Positions 17,141 to 25,977 are shown, counted from the first letter of the stretch. The stretch is DNA of 64,000 nucleotides from Granulicella pectinivorans (GCF_900114625.1 NZ_FOZL01000002.1:310001-374000); one strand, 5' to 3'. Numbers and translations: made by a program. The notes: generated by a model not told the origin, from the sequence alone.

Positions 17141-17539
17141 CTACTTCTTGCCCGGGGTTGCCGCGCCGGCCTTCGGACGCTTCGCGCCGTACTTGGAGCG
17201 GCTCTGCATGCGCTTGGCAACGCCAACCGAATCCAGGGTTCCGCGAACAACGTGGTAACGCACACCCGGCAGATCCTTCACACGGCCACCGCGGATGAGC
17301 ACAATCGAGTGCTCCTGCAGGTTATGGCCGATGCCTGGGATGTAGGTGGTAACTTCAATGCCGTTGGTGAGGCGTACACGAGCCACCTTGCGGAGAGCCG
17401 AGTTCGGCTTCTTGGGGGTCTGAGTGTAAACGCGGGTGCAAACGCCACGGCGCTGGGGCGAACCCTGCAGAGCGGGCGATGCGGTCTTGTAACGGGTCGG
17501 CGTGCGGCCCTGCTTCACGAGCTGATGGAATGTAGGCAC
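17141..17539 (-). CDS. rpsL: 30S ribosomal protein S12
   Basis: The start is the GTG at 17539 (V/MPTFHQLVKQGRTPTRYK), chosen because a perfect AAGGAG lies about 10 nt upstream; the frame is open 43 codons further but that part is leader. The 132-residue protein has TPKKPNSALRKVARV and GGRVKDLPGVRYHVVRG. The two lysines where streptomycin-resistance substitutions usually arise are unchanged, so a sensitive ribosome is expected. First gene of the super-operon. Confidence 0.95.
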   Translation of the reverse strand: MPTFHQLVKQGRTPTRYKTASPALQGSPQRRGVCTRVYTQTPKKPNSALRKVARVRLTNGIEVTTYIPGIGHNLQEHSIVLIRGGRVKDLPGVRYHVVRGTLDSVGVAKRMQSRSKYGAKRPKAGAATPGKK

Positions 17540-17994
17540 TTCGGTGTTACTCCTTATCGGTATTACCCGAATTCTTTTATTCGGGCTCGGCGCAGGGCAG
17601 CACCTTCGCTCAATGGCACCCCTCTGCACGTACACCACACACGCAAAGGGCGGAGCACGCGAACGCACTCCGGGCGAAGTTCTGAATCCTGCGCGCGGCC
17701 GTACAGCTAACCGTGCGTTGTGTTCCCTGCTTCACGTCTGAGGTGATAACAGTCGACTGTGACCTTACGTGCTGGCCGTCTTCGCAGACCTGCCTGGCAG
17801 TGGCTCAGTTTCGCTGTCCCGGCCCGCATAGCCCTCTCAGAAAGGGTATTCGCAGGCACGATTGCGATGGGTCGCAGAAGGTTTCTCTACGTTGAATCTC
17901 TTGTATCCAGTGATTTTGAACCGGGAAGAACTTCGCCGATCCACCCCGCCGCAGCCACACAACGGGAAGCTCCGGATACTCGCGGAACCTTCTC
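17540..17994 (-). promoter_or_regulatory. Long 5' leader of the str/S10/spc super-operon
   Basis: About 450 nt lie between the promoter at 17995-18023 and the rpsL start, with no convincing gene on either strand. The leader contains a perfect 12-bp palindrome ACAGTCGACTGT at 17749-17760 and ends with AAGGAG in front of rpsL. Long leaders on ribosomal operons often hold regulatory RNA structure; no known leader motif was recognised here. Confidence 0.5.
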
Positions 17995-18023
17995 ATAGTA
18001 CCGAGTTCTGCGATTTGCGTCAA
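17995..18023 (-). promoter_or_regulatory. Sigma-70-type promoter for rpsL-rpsG-fusA-tuf...
   Basis: On the minus strand TTGACG (18018-18023) and TACTAT (17995-18000) are separated by exactly 17 bp, close to the consensus TTGACA-17-TATAAT. It is the best promoter match upstream of the super-operon and lies just past the end of the bestrophin-like gene. Confidence 0.7.
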
Positions 18024-18062
18024 GGAATCAGGACAGTCAATTGACCCTCTGCTCCACATGCC

Positions 18063-18824
18063 CTACCGCTTCAAACTGCCCGACAACGCCACCAGATTCT
18101 CCGGCGTGACCTTGATAATCCCGCCACGCGGGCTGTCAATGTCGGCGATCAGGAAGAACGAAACCGCCGCCAGCAGAGGAAGCAGCGTCCCCAGCCAGAA
18201 CCGTGGCCTCCGTACGTTGTACCCCTGCATCCCGTTCGCCCCAATTCCCACCGCAAAAAGCAAAAACCACGCCGCCGCCGGAATCCGGTTCCACATCGCC
18301 GCCTGCATGTACCCCTGGGCGTTCAACACGTCGTTCATGCCGCCAACCACCAGCGTGGTCACCGCGGTCGATTGATCCGGCCCCGGTGCCTTCACCCCAT
18401 CCCAGAGCAACGCCTGCAACCGGTCCGTCTCCCGATCGATCTCCCGCCGCCGCTCCGTGAAACGGGGCGTGACGTAGTACTCAATCCTCAAGTCGGTATA
18501 ACGGACCAGCAATCCCTTCAGCCGCGCGGCATCCGCCGCAGGCAGCAGATCCGCCCGCAGGTACTCCGTGCCGATCGCATTGGCCTCGCCCTCTTCGAGC
18601 GTCTTCCTCTGGTCATACCGCGAGATCGCCATCGAAAAGCTGAACCCGATAATGAGGCCCAGCAGCGTCAAGGTAGCCCCCAGCACTACCCCCAGGTCCT
18701 CCCGCTCCTCCGGATGCACCTCATCCCGGCGACGGCGGAAGAGGATCCCGACCCATGTCGCGGCGAACAACAAGGCAAAGGCGAGAAGAAACACGAGAAA
18801 CGGAGAGTCCATCAAACGGCTCAT
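18063..18824 (-). CDS. Bestrophin-like (DUF4239-type) membrane protein
   Basis: 253 residues. Two N-terminal membrane segments (residues about 8-28 and 48-66, the second with LGLIIGFSFSMAISRYDQRK), a soluble helical region with EEGEANAIGTEYLRADLL, and two C-terminal segments (about 180-200 and 212-230). The GFSFSMA...R and E-A-IGTEY motifs are typical of the bestrophin-like DUF4239 family, which resembles anion channels; function in bacteria is not established. It shares orientation with the ribosomal operon but lies upstream of its promoter. Confidence 0.75.
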   Translation of the reverse strand: MSRLMDSPFLVFLLAFALLFAATWVGILFRRRRDEVHPEEREDLGVVLGATLTLLGLIIGFSFSMAISRYDQRKTLEEGEANAIGTEYLRADLLPAADAARLKGLLVRYTDLRIEYYVTPRFTERRREIDRETDRLQALLWDGVKAPGPDQSTAVTTLVVGGMNDVLNAQGYMQAAMWNRIPAAAWFLLFAVGIGANGMQGYNVRRPRFWLGTLLPLLAAVSFFLIADIDSPRGGIIKVTPENLVALSGSLKR

Positions 18825-18922
18825 GGGGCGCGACCTTTGGAAGATGTGGGGACAGTGTACCGTCCACCCCGCACATGAAACGTTTTGCTCCAGCGCCCAT
18901 CTAACAGTGCAGAGGTTTTGTT

Positions 18923-19774
18923 ATGCCAAGGCTGAATGCTATTCTCCTCTCCCTGGCGGCCCTGTGCGGCTCCGCCCTCAGTCAGAGTCCCCTCCCCACC
19001 GGTCCCGCCGTCGTCTCGTATGTCGAAGGACAGGCCTCGCTCGAAGGTCATCCGCTCTCCCACGTCGCCGGCTCCGCCTCCCTGCAACCCGGACAGTACG
19101 TCGCCACCGGCAACGGTAAGGTCGAGATCGTGCTCGCTCCCGGCGTCTTCCTCCGAGTCGGAGACGACAGCACCGTCCAAATGGTCGCCGCCGACGCCAC
19201 CCACACCGAAGTCCGTCTCGAGCAGGGCCGCGCTGATGTCGAAGCCGTCGGACTCCCCGAAGGGAACAACATCCTGATCGACATGAAGAACGGCCAGACG
19301 CACCTGCTTGAACGCGGCCTGTACAGCTTCAACGACGCTGCCTCCACGGTCCGGGTCTTCGAGGGCAAGGCCGAGTCCTATCCCGGCGCCGACCTCACCT
19401 CGGACATCAAAGCCATCGAGATCAAGGGTGGTCACGAGCTTGCCCTGTCCGCCGCGCCATTCAAGCCGCGCAGCTTCGACAAAGACAAGTCCGAAGACGC
19501 GCTCTACCTGTGGGGCGACCGCCGCTCCGGCCTCCTGACCGCGAACTACGCCGGCGACTCCGGCTACTACCCCGGTTATTCCAGCGGATACTGGGGCGGA
19601 TACGGCTATCCCTACTACGGATATGGCCTCTATGCCCCTTACGGCTACGGCTTCTACGGATACCCCTATTACGCCGGAGGCTTCTTCTACGGAGGAGGCT
19701 GGGGCTATCGTGGCGGGTGGGGAGGCTGGCGTGGCGGCGGAGGCATCGGCCGGCCTGGCGGCTGGCGGCGCTAA
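18923..19774 (+). CDS. Secreted FecR-domain protein with Gly/Tyr-rich tail
   Basis: 283 residues. A signal peptide (MPRLNAILLSLAALCGSALS) is followed by a FecR-like beta domain (residues about 28-110: GQASLEGHPLSHVAGSASL, LQPGQYVATGNGKVEIVLAPG, FLRVGDDSTVQM). Similar beta-strand repeats run to about residue 185. The last 75 residues are a low-complexity tail of Gly, Tyr and Pro (GYGYPYYGYGLYAPYGYGF) ending in Gly/Arg/Trp. No transmembrane segment beyond the signal, so the protein is periplasmic or surface-associated and is not a classic FecR anti-sigma regulator. GAGG lies 7 nt before the ATG. Function unknown. Confidence 0.75.
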   Translation: MPRLNAILLSLAALCGSALSQSPLPTGPAVVSYVEGQASLEGHPLSHVAGSASLQPGQYVATGNGKVEIVLAPGVFLRVGDDSTVQMVAADATHTEVRLEQGRADVEAVGLPEGNNILIDMKNGQTHLLERGLYSFNDAASTVRVFEGKAESYPGADLTSDIKAIEIKGGHELALSAAPFKPRSFDKDKSEDALYLWGDRRSGLLTANYAGDSGYYPGYSSGYWGGYGYPYYGYGLYAPYGYGFYGYPYYAGGFFYGGGWGYRGGWGGWRGGGGIGRPGGWRR

Positions 19775-19817
19775 ACGCGCCTGATATACCACGCGGAAAC
19801 GGTGCTACGCTTTCTCC

Positions 19818-21857
19818 ATGAGAAAACGCAGCACCCTTCCCCTCCTGTTCGCGGCCATGGCTGCGTCCGCGATCGCGCAGAGCGGCAACCCCGCGCCCGT
19901 CGAGCCGATGAAGACCCACGACCCTGTCGTGTTGGCCGCCATGAAGGCCTCCATCGGTCGCGTAAGCATGCCCGGACAGGTCGCCGTCTCTCCCGACGGC
20001 AAGTGGCTGGCCTACACGGTCGGCGGACGCTCCGGCGGCGGGCTGCATCTCCTGGAACTCGCCAACCCCGACCCCGCGAAAGACAAGATCATCACCCCGG
20101 GCAGCGAAACCTCCTGCGCGAACGGTGCGCCCGTCTGGTCGCCCGACGGAGCGTGGCTCGCCTACACCTCAAGCTGCACCTCCGCCACGGAAAAGCCCGG
20201 CCAGACGCAGATCTTCCTCTGGTCTAAAACCACCGGCACGTCCAAACAACTCACCCACCTCAACGGCCTCTTCCAGCAGGTCGCCTTCTCCCCCGATGGC
20301 AAACAGGTCGCCTTCCTCTTCGTCGAAAACGCCACCCGCTCCGCTGGAGCGCTCGCCGCGATGAAGCCCTGGTCCGGCGTCATCGGCGAAGATGGCATCG
20401 AGATCCAGCGAGTGGCCACCGTCGACCTCGCCACCGGCACGCTGAAGCAGGTCACCCCCGCCACCCTGCACGTCTTCGAGTTCGACTGGTCGCCCAACAG
20501 CAAGGAACTCGCCTACATCGCCGCCGCGCCGCCGGGCGAGAACAACTGGTGGGTCGCGGACCTCTACACCCAGGCCTTGGGCGCTGCTCCCAAAACCATC
20601 GTCGATACCGCCAAGGTCACCGGCGACCTCCACGGTCTGCAGATGGCCGTACCCCGCTTCTCCCCCGACGGCAAGCGCATCGCCTTCATCGGCGGCCTCA
20701 TGTCCGACCAGGGCTCCACCGGCGGAGACATCTGGGTCGTCTCCGCCAAGGGCGGCGCACCCGTCGACATCACCCCCAACATCGACGGCACACCCTGCTA
20801 CGAGGCGTGGGTCGACGACAACAAGATCGGCTTCGTCGAGGATCGCCGCGGATCCATCCGGCTGCCCGACTACGACGTCACCAAGCGCGCCGAGGTCCCC
20901 GGTTCCGCCCTCGATCTCGGTCAGGTCTCCCTCTCCGGCGGCGCCATCAAGGACGCCGTCTCCATCTCGCGCAATGGCATCTTCGCCTTCGTCAAGAGCG
21001 GCTTCACCCTCCCCGCCGAGGTATGGGCCGGCCCCGCCGATGCCATGAAGCAGATCACCCACCTGAACGACGGAGCCAAGCCGCCCGCCGGAAAGACCGA
21101 GTCGGTCGAGTGGACCAACGAAGGATTCCACGTCCAGGGCTGGCTCACCTACCCCGTCAACTACGATCCCGCCAAAAAGTACCCATTGATCGTCAGCGTC
21201 CACGGCGGACCGTCCTCCTCGATCGGTCCTCGCTGGGGCACCATGTCCACCTACTCGCTGGCCGGATACTTCGTCTTCCAGCCCAACCCGCGTGGCAGCT
21301 TCGGCCAGGGCGAAGCCTTCGCCGCCGCCAACAAGAAAGACTTCGGCTACGGCGATCTCCGCGACATCCTCACCGGCATGGACGCCGTCGAGAAGAAGGT
21401 CTCAGTTGATCCCAAACGCGAAGGCCTCACCGGCTGGAGCTACGGCGGCTTCATGACCATGTTCGCCGTCACCCAGACCCACCGCTTCCGCGCCGCCGTC
21501 GCCGGAGCCGGCATCTCCGACTGGCTCAGCTACTACGGCGAAAACTCCATCGACCAGTGGATGACGCCGTTCTTCGGCGCCAGCGTCTACGACGACCCAG
21601 CCGTCTACGCCAAAAGCTCGGCGATCACCTACATCAAGAACGTCACCACCCCCACGCTGGTGATCGTAGGCGATCGTGACGGCGAATGCCCCGCCCCGCA
21701 GTCGTTCGAGTTCTGGCATGCCCTGCGCGCGCAGGGAACGAAGACGCAACTGGTCGTCTACCCCAACGAGGGCCACGGCTTCCGCAACCCGGACAATATT
21801 CGCGATCGCACCGAGCGCGAAATGACCTGGTTCCAAACCGAAATGCCCGCCCAATAA
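19818..21857 (+). CDS. S9 family peptidase (prolyl oligopeptidase / DPP type)
   Basis: 679 residues. A signal peptide (MRKRSTLPLLFAAMAASAIA) precedes an N-terminal beta-propeller with repeated SPDGKxxA motifs (VAVSPDGKWLAY, VAFSPDGKQVAFL, RFSPDGKRIAFIGG), then an alpha/beta hydrolase domain from about residue 430. Nucleophile Ser in GWSYGGFMT, Asp in VGDRDGECP and His in NEGHGF are all present. The family cleaves short peptides, often after Pro; exact specificity cannot be read. A 43-bp gap follows the FecR-like gene. Confidence 0.9.
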   Translation: MRKRSTLPLLFAAMAASAIAQSGNPAPVEPMKTHDPVVLAAMKASIGRVSMPGQVAVSPDGKWLAYTVGGRSGGGLHLLELANPDPAKDKIITPGSETSCANGAPVWSPDGAWLAYTSSCTSATEKPGQTQIFLWSKTTGTSKQLTHLNGLFQQVAFSPDGKQVAFLFVENATRSAGALAAMKPWSGVIGEDGIEIQRVATVDLATGTLKQVTPATLHVFEFDWSPNSKELAYIAAAPPGENNWWVADLYTQALGAAPKTIVDTAKVTGDLHGLQMAVPRFSPDGKRIAFIGGLMSDQGSTGGDIWVVSAKGGAPVDITPNIDGTPCYEAWVDDNKIGFVEDRRGSIRLPDYDVTKRAEVPGSALDLGQVSLSGGAIKDAVSISRNGIFAFVKSGFTLPAEVWAGPADAMKQITHLNDGAKPPAGKTESVEWTNEGFHVQGWLTYPVNYDPAKKYPLIVSVHGGPSSSIGPRWGTMSTYSLAGYFVFQPNPRGSFGQGEAFAAANKKDFGYGDLRDILTGMDAVEKKVSVDPKREGLTGWSYGGFMTMFAVTQTHRFRAAVAGAGISDWLSYYGENSIDQWMTPFFGASVYDDPAVYAKSSAITYIKNVTTPTLVIVGDRDGECPAPQSFEFWHALRAQGTKTQLVVYPNEGHGFRNPDNIRDRTEREMTWFQTEMPAQ

Positions 21858-21862
21858 CACGT

Positions 21863-21911
21863 CGCTGGGCCCTCCCGGAGCTGCGTTCCGCGCTCATGGG
21901 AGGGCCCAGCG
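21863..21911. terminator. Large stem-loop after the S9 peptidase gene
   Basis: Perfect 14-bp GC-rich inverted repeat CGCTGGGCCCTCCC (21863-21876) and GGGAGGGCCCAGCG (21898-21911) beginning 6 bp past the peptidase stop. The 21-nt loop carries a smaller inverted repeat. No T-run follows, so termination would be non-canonical. Confidence 0.5.
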
Positions 21912-22032
21912 AAGCAGCCACACCTCACGAAGTGCCCGTCCCGCGCGGAGCGGGCCCATCCGCCAGGACACATTCTTGCCTTTTCCCGGGTTGCCAACAG
22001 CAACCTCGCCCGTCTAATCCCCATCGGTTGAT

Positions 22033-22061
22033 TTGCTTCTCAACTACCAGCCTTCTACACT
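22033..22061 (+). promoter_or_regulatory. Candidate promoter of the 22131 lipoprotein gene
   Basis: TTGCTT (22033-22038) and TACACT (22056-22061) with 17-bp spacing, about 70 nt upstream of the start codon. A moderate sigma-70 match in the 273-bp gene-free stretch after the peptidase. Confidence 0.4.
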
Positions 22062-22130
22062 GGGGCTTGCGATATTCAGCATGTGCGGTGAGACCGTCTG
22101 GCTTGCAAAGCGGCTGGACGGGGAGGATCA

Positions 22131-24389
22131 ATGCGTCGGTTTGTTACTTTAGTCGTTTTGTTGTTGTTTACGGTTCCTTTTGGACTCTCCATCTCGGGTT
22201 GTCATAAGGCAGCGGTCGTCACCTTCTGCGGTGGCGGCGACTCGGGCGTGGTCGTTGGACAGACGACGAATATCACGCTCCAGCCCAAGGTCTATGGAAT
22301 CTCCCTGGCGTACGCACAGAAGGGCCAGATCTCCACGCCGGCCGCGACGGACTGCAAGGGGAACTCCACCTCGCCGACCAAGTACACCTACGGCACCACG
22401 GACATGACCATCGCCGACGTCAACCCGGCGACCGGTCAGCTCTGCGCCGGCACCTGGAACCGCAACGTGGGCGGCGGCATCGCCGACTACACGACCTGCA
22501 ACCCGACCAACAAGACGGGTATCGCCTACGTGACCGCCGCGGCCGACAGCACCACCAGCAATCCCCTGCCGGTGTTCGTCCACCCCATCGTCACCAGCAT
22601 CGTGCTCGGATCGCCCACGCCAACGGCCAGTTGCGCAACCGATCCCGACCCCTCGACCAACTGCTGCGCCGTCGCGCAGAATGCGTCGACCTCGGCGAAT
22701 CCCTACACCGGCAATAGCTGCCTCTCGCAGGGCGTCACAGGCCAGCTCTCAGCCCGTGTCTACCAGAACGGCACCAACCTGCCCGCGGATAACATCAGTT
22801 GCTCGGTCGGTCACCTGACCTACACGCCGCAGGACACGACTATCGTGACCATCGATCAGAACGGTGTGGCCACCGCGGTCGCTCCCGGCTCGACCATCAT
22901 CTCGGCAAGCGTCTCCTCGACGCCCAGCTCGGCCGGCTTCTTCTCCACCTGCCCGCCGGTCTCCATCGCCCTGACCAATCCCGGTGCAACCTCCATCGGC
23001 CAGAACAACACGCAGCCCCTGACGATCGTCGCCAAGGACACCAACAACACCACCCTGACCGGTCTGAACCTCGAGTACGTCTCGACCACGCCGGCAACCA
23101 TCCCGGGCGGATCGAGCATCACCCCCACCTACCCCGGCGCGGCCTCCATTACGGCCTACTGCATGCCCGGAACCTGCAACCCGTCGCCGTTCAACCAGAT
23201 CGGCCTCTTCGGCAACGGACTTCCGGTCAGCTCGAACAAGGTGCAGGTCACCTCGCCCGGAACCATCGGCACCATCCTCTATATCGCCAGCACCCAGTCG
23301 CAGTACATCGTTCCGGTGGACTTCACGACGACGACGCTCGGCACCCCGGTGCGCCTGCCTTACGTGCCCACCTCCATGGTCATCTCGGTTGACGGCTCGA
23401 CGATCTACCTCGGCAGCACCACCGAGCTGATGGTCTACAACGCCGTCTCCAACGCCGTCACCCGCGAAGACACCTCCTCGCCGGGTCTGGTGCTCGCCGT
23501 CTCCCCCGACGGCAACACGGTCGTCATCACGGACCCCGTCCGCAAGGTGACCACGCTTGAAACGAGCGCAGGCGCCGTTATCACCACCTACGGCGCATCG
23601 AGCACGCATGCCGCCTGGACGCCTGACAGCCAGACTGTTTACATCACCGCGGGCTCTCAGCTTCTCGTCTACTCCACGCAGTCCGGCTGGCACGCCATCG
23701 CGCCAACCACCCCTGTGCTGGACGTCGCGACTACGACTCCCTCAGTCGGCGCTTACTTTGCCGGAGCGACCACCACGGCTCGCGGCTACTGCCCCATCAC
23801 CACGGCCAACGGCACCACGTCGACCACCAACATCTTCTATCCGGACGCCGGCGTCGTGGGCCCCATCACCGATCGCATCGCCGCCACCAACGACGGCAAC
23901 CACATCCTCGGCGTCACCGCGACGACGGGAACGCCCCAGTTGACCGACTTCGTCGTCGGCATCCCCTTCGGCTCCTGCCCTTCCACCGGTCTCAACTTCA
24001 CCACGACCGCGACCAACCAGGCCTTCCTGACCGGCGTCACCGCGACGGCCATCACAGGTGTGGTTCCATCGACGGACTCGAGCGTGGCGTTTATCACCTA
24101 CACCGGAACGGGCGGCGTCCTGCCCAGCTACATTCCGGCAGCCCCGGGCCCCGGGACGGTCGGTTCGGTGAAGCTCTCGGGTACGGCGATCGCACCGGTA
24201 GCCGGTGTCTTCAGCTCGGATAACACCACCTTCTACGTGGGCACCTCGGGCGACAATCTGGTCCACATCATCAACCGCACGACGATGACCGACACCAAGA
24301 CGATCGCGCCGAACCTGCCCATCCTAAACGGCACCACTCCCGTGGCTCCGAACCTGATGGTCCAGAGGCCCCGGAAGACCACTTCCTAA
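22131..24389 (+). CDS. Large surface lipoprotein with Ig-like and beta-propeller regions
   Basis: 752 residues. The N terminus is a lipoprotein signal with the lipobox SISGC at about residues 20-24. A BIG2/Ig-like segment lies at roughly 200-270 (TTIVTIDQNGVATAVAPGSTIISASVS), with a second Ig-like region before it. From about residue 380 repeated motifs such as VISVDGSTIYLGST and LAVSPDGNTVVITD suggest a YVTN/NHL-type propeller. It is Thr/Ser/Pro-rich throughout. It is probably tethered to the outer membrane; ligand unknown. GGAGG precedes the ATG and a rho-independent terminator follows 20 bp after the stop. Confidence 0.7.
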   Translation: MRRFVTLVVLLLFTVPFGLSISGCHKAAVVTFCGGGDSGVVVGQTTNITLQPKVYGISLAYAQKGQISTPAATDCKGNSTSPTKYTYGTTDMTIADVNPATGQLCAGTWNRNVGGGIADYTTCNPTNKTGIAYVTAAADSTTSNPLPVFVHPIVTSIVLGSPTPTASCATDPDPSTNCCAVAQNASTSANPYTGNSCLSQGVTGQLSARVYQNGTNLPADNISCSVGHLTYTPQDTTIVTIDQNGVATAVAPGSTIISASVSSTPSSAGFFSTCPPVSIALTNPGATSIGQNNTQPLTIVAKDTNNTTLTGLNLEYVSTTPATIPGGSSITPTYPGAASITAYCMPGTCNPSPFNQIGLFGNGLPVSSNKVQVTSPGTIGTILYIASTQSQYIVPVDFTTTTLGTPVRLPYVPTSMVISVDGSTIYLGSTTELMVYNAVSNAVTREDTSSPGLVLAVSPDGNTVVITDPVRKVTTLETSAGAVITTYGASSTHAAWTPDSQTVYITAGSQLLVYSTQSGWHAIAPTTPVLDVATTTPSVGAYFAGATTTARGYCPITTANGTTSTTNIFYPDAGVVGPITDRIAATNDGNHILGVTATTGTPQLTDFVVGIPFGSCPSTGLNFTTTATNQAFLTGVTATAITGVVPSTDSSVAFITYTGTGGVLPSYIPAAPGPGTVGSVKLSGTAIAPVAGVFSSDNTTFYVGTSGDNLVHIINRTTMTDTKTIAPNLPILNGTTPVAPNLMVQRPRKTTS

Positions 24390-24408
24390 CCAGAACCCAG
24401 ACACACAT

Positions 24409-24438
24409 AAAAAGCCCTCTCGCAAGAGAGGGCTTTTT
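24409..24438 (+). terminator. Rho-independent terminator
   Basis: AAAAAGCCCTCTC-GCAA-GAGAGGGCTTTTT: a perfect stem flanked by A and T runs, so active on both strands. It ends the lipoprotein gene at 24389. Confidence 0.92.
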
Positions 24439-24498
24439 GCGTGCGGCTTGCAAACAAAGATCAAGCAACAACAGCAATCAGTACAGAGGCAAACAAGA

Positions 24499-24539
24499 AA
24501 AGGCGGATAAGCCAGGTTTCCCTGTCCTTATCCGCCTTT
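24499..24539 (-). terminator. Terminator of the ribH-nusB operon
   Basis: Inverted repeat AAAGGCGGATAAG (24499-24511) and CTTATCCGCCTTT (24527-24539). On the minus strand it lies 32 bp past nusB and is followed by TTCTTGTTTG, giving a plausible intrinsic terminator. Confidence 0.8.
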
Positions 24540-24571
24540 GATCCTTCGTCTCCAGCTTTCCTTGTCTTGCC

Positions 24572-24994
24572 CTACGCCAGACGAGCCTTCAAAACCGCCT
24601 TGCCAATGGCATCCAGCACGCCATTCAGGAAGTGGATCGACTCCGGCGCCGCATAGCGCCGAGCGACTTCCAGCGTCTCGTTGATGATGATCGGCCCAGG
24701 CGTATTGGGGAATCCCAGCATCTCCGCCGTGGCGGCACGCAGGAGGTTCCGGTCGACGACAGGCATACGCTCGATGCGCCAGTTCTGCGCATGCGCCTGG
24801 ATCAGGTCGTCGATCTCGTCCTCCCGGACCGTGGCGATGCGATAGAGATCCTCGGCGAACGAACGAGTCTCCTCGTCCACATCGTCCCGCGAGGTCCAGA
24901 AAAGCTTATTCACCTGCTCCGGAGTCTGTTTGCCCAGGTCGCCCTGGAAGAGCATCTGCATGGTGAGTTCGCGCGACTTGCGGCGGGTTCCCAT
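24572..24994 (-). CDS. nusB: Transcription antitermination factor NusB
   Basis: 140 residues starting MGTRRKSRELTMQMLFQ. The all-helical NusB fold is recognisable from the N-terminal R-KSRELTMQMLFQGDL, RIERMPVVDRNLLRAATAEM and PGPIIINETLEVARRYA. NusB binds boxA RNA with S10 and prevents premature termination in rRNA operons. Its ATG overlaps the ribH stop by one base (TAATG), a typical coupling for ribH-nusB. Confidence 0.95.
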   Translation of the reverse strand: MGTRRKSRELTMQMLFQGDLGKQTPEQVNKLFWTSRDDVDEETRSFAEDLYRIATVREDEIDDLIQAHAQNWRIERMPVVDRNLLRAATAEMLGFPNTPGPIIINETLEVARRYAAPESIHFLNGVLDAIGKAVLKARLA

Positions 24995-25866
24995 TATTCG
25001 GCCACCTTCAACTTTCTCTGTATCGATACCATTTCAATCGCGGCGCTGGCCGCTTCGAATCCCTTGTTCCCTGCCTTCAACCCGGCGCGATCCAAAGCCT
25101 GCTCCAGCGTCTCGCAGGTCAGCACGCCAAACGCGTGCGGTACACCCGTATCCTGCTGCGACTGCCCGATGCCGCGCGCGACCTCGTTGTAGATCGCCTC
25201 ATAGTGCGCCGTCTCTCCACGCAGCAGGCAACCGAGCGTGACGATCGCGTCGAACTTCTTCGACTCCGCCAGCGTGCGCGCCGCGTTCGGAACCTCCCAG
25301 GCTCCGGGCACCCGCACAATCTGGATGTCGGCCATCTTCGCCCCGCTGCGCGTCAGGCAATCGATCGAGCCCTGCAGCAGACGGTCGGTGATGACGGTGT
25401 TCCAGCGCGTGGTGACGATGGCAAACTTCATCCCAACCGCCGAAAGATCGCCCTCCACCGCCGGATGCTGTCCATGCAGCGGGTTCTCCGACTGCCAGAA
25501 GCCGATGGTGTCCTTGGCATCCGCGCTGAGCTGCACGGTGAACAGCCGCGAATTCCAATGCGTCTCGGCAACCGGCGAAAGGCGAGCCGCGGCATCCTCC
25601 GAACGAAGGTGCGCGGCCATCCACCTCTGCACAGCGGCGTGGACATGGTCGAGCTGCGTCACTTCGATCAGGGTCTCGGGGACGGCAGGCGCACGGCCGG
25701 TGACGAGTTCAAGATTGCCCATGGGAGCGAGAAACGCTGAGCCGCGGCCGGTGCTGTCGTCCCAGCCCTTTCCGGGTTCGAAGCCAAGGGCGCTGAGAAG
25801 ACTGGAGAGCTGGTCGAACACGTCGGAAGAGGGCACGGCGCGGACGAGCGTAATTCCTTTGATCAT
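24994..25866 (-). CDS. ribH: 6,7-dimethyl-8-ribityllumazine synthase with N-terminal VOC-like domain
   Basis: 290 residues from the ATG at 25866 (MIKGITLVRAVPSSDVFDQ). Residues about 136-290 are lumazine synthase: VEGDLSAVGMKFAIVTTRWN, PGAWEVPNAARTLAE, LRGETAHYEAI with the catalytic His, FGVLTCETLEQALDRAG and NKGFEAASAAIEM. This enzyme makes the penultimate riboflavin intermediate. Residues 1-133 resemble one glyoxalase/VOC-type module (LGFEPGKGW, GNLELVTG, DTIGFWQSEN) and are not found in ordinary RibH of about 155 residues. The one internal Met (residue 146) lies inside the first strand of the RibH fold, so the domains look truly fused. Operon with nusB. Confidence 0.88.
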   Translation of the reverse strand: MIKGITLVRAVPSSDVFDQLSSLLSALGFEPGKGWDDSTGRGSAFLAPMGNLELVTGRAPAVPETLIEVTQLDHVHAAVQRWMAAHLRSEDAAARLSPVAETHWNSRLFTVQLSADAKDTIGFWQSENPLHGQHPAVEGDLSAVGMKFAIVTTRWNTVITDRLLQGSIDCLTRSGAKMADIQIVRVPGAWEVPNAARTLAESKKFDAIVTLGCLLRGETAHYEAIYNEVARGIGQSQQDTGVPHAFGVLTCETLEQALDRAGLKAGNKGFEAASAAIEMVSIQRKLKVAE

Positions 25867-25977
25867 AGGTTGATTGTATCGTTCCGCAGCACCACGCGCC
25901 GTCCACGCTTTCCATACATTGGCCCACGGAGAAGCGAACGTTTCGAACCAGGGCGTACAGTGTTGGGTGGAGGAATC

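Noticed and set aside
17805..18059. 84-codon minus-strand frame in the str-operon leader
   Set aside because: It starts upstream of the promoter hexamers, so the transcript from that promoter could not contain its start; no ribosome-binding site or family similarity.
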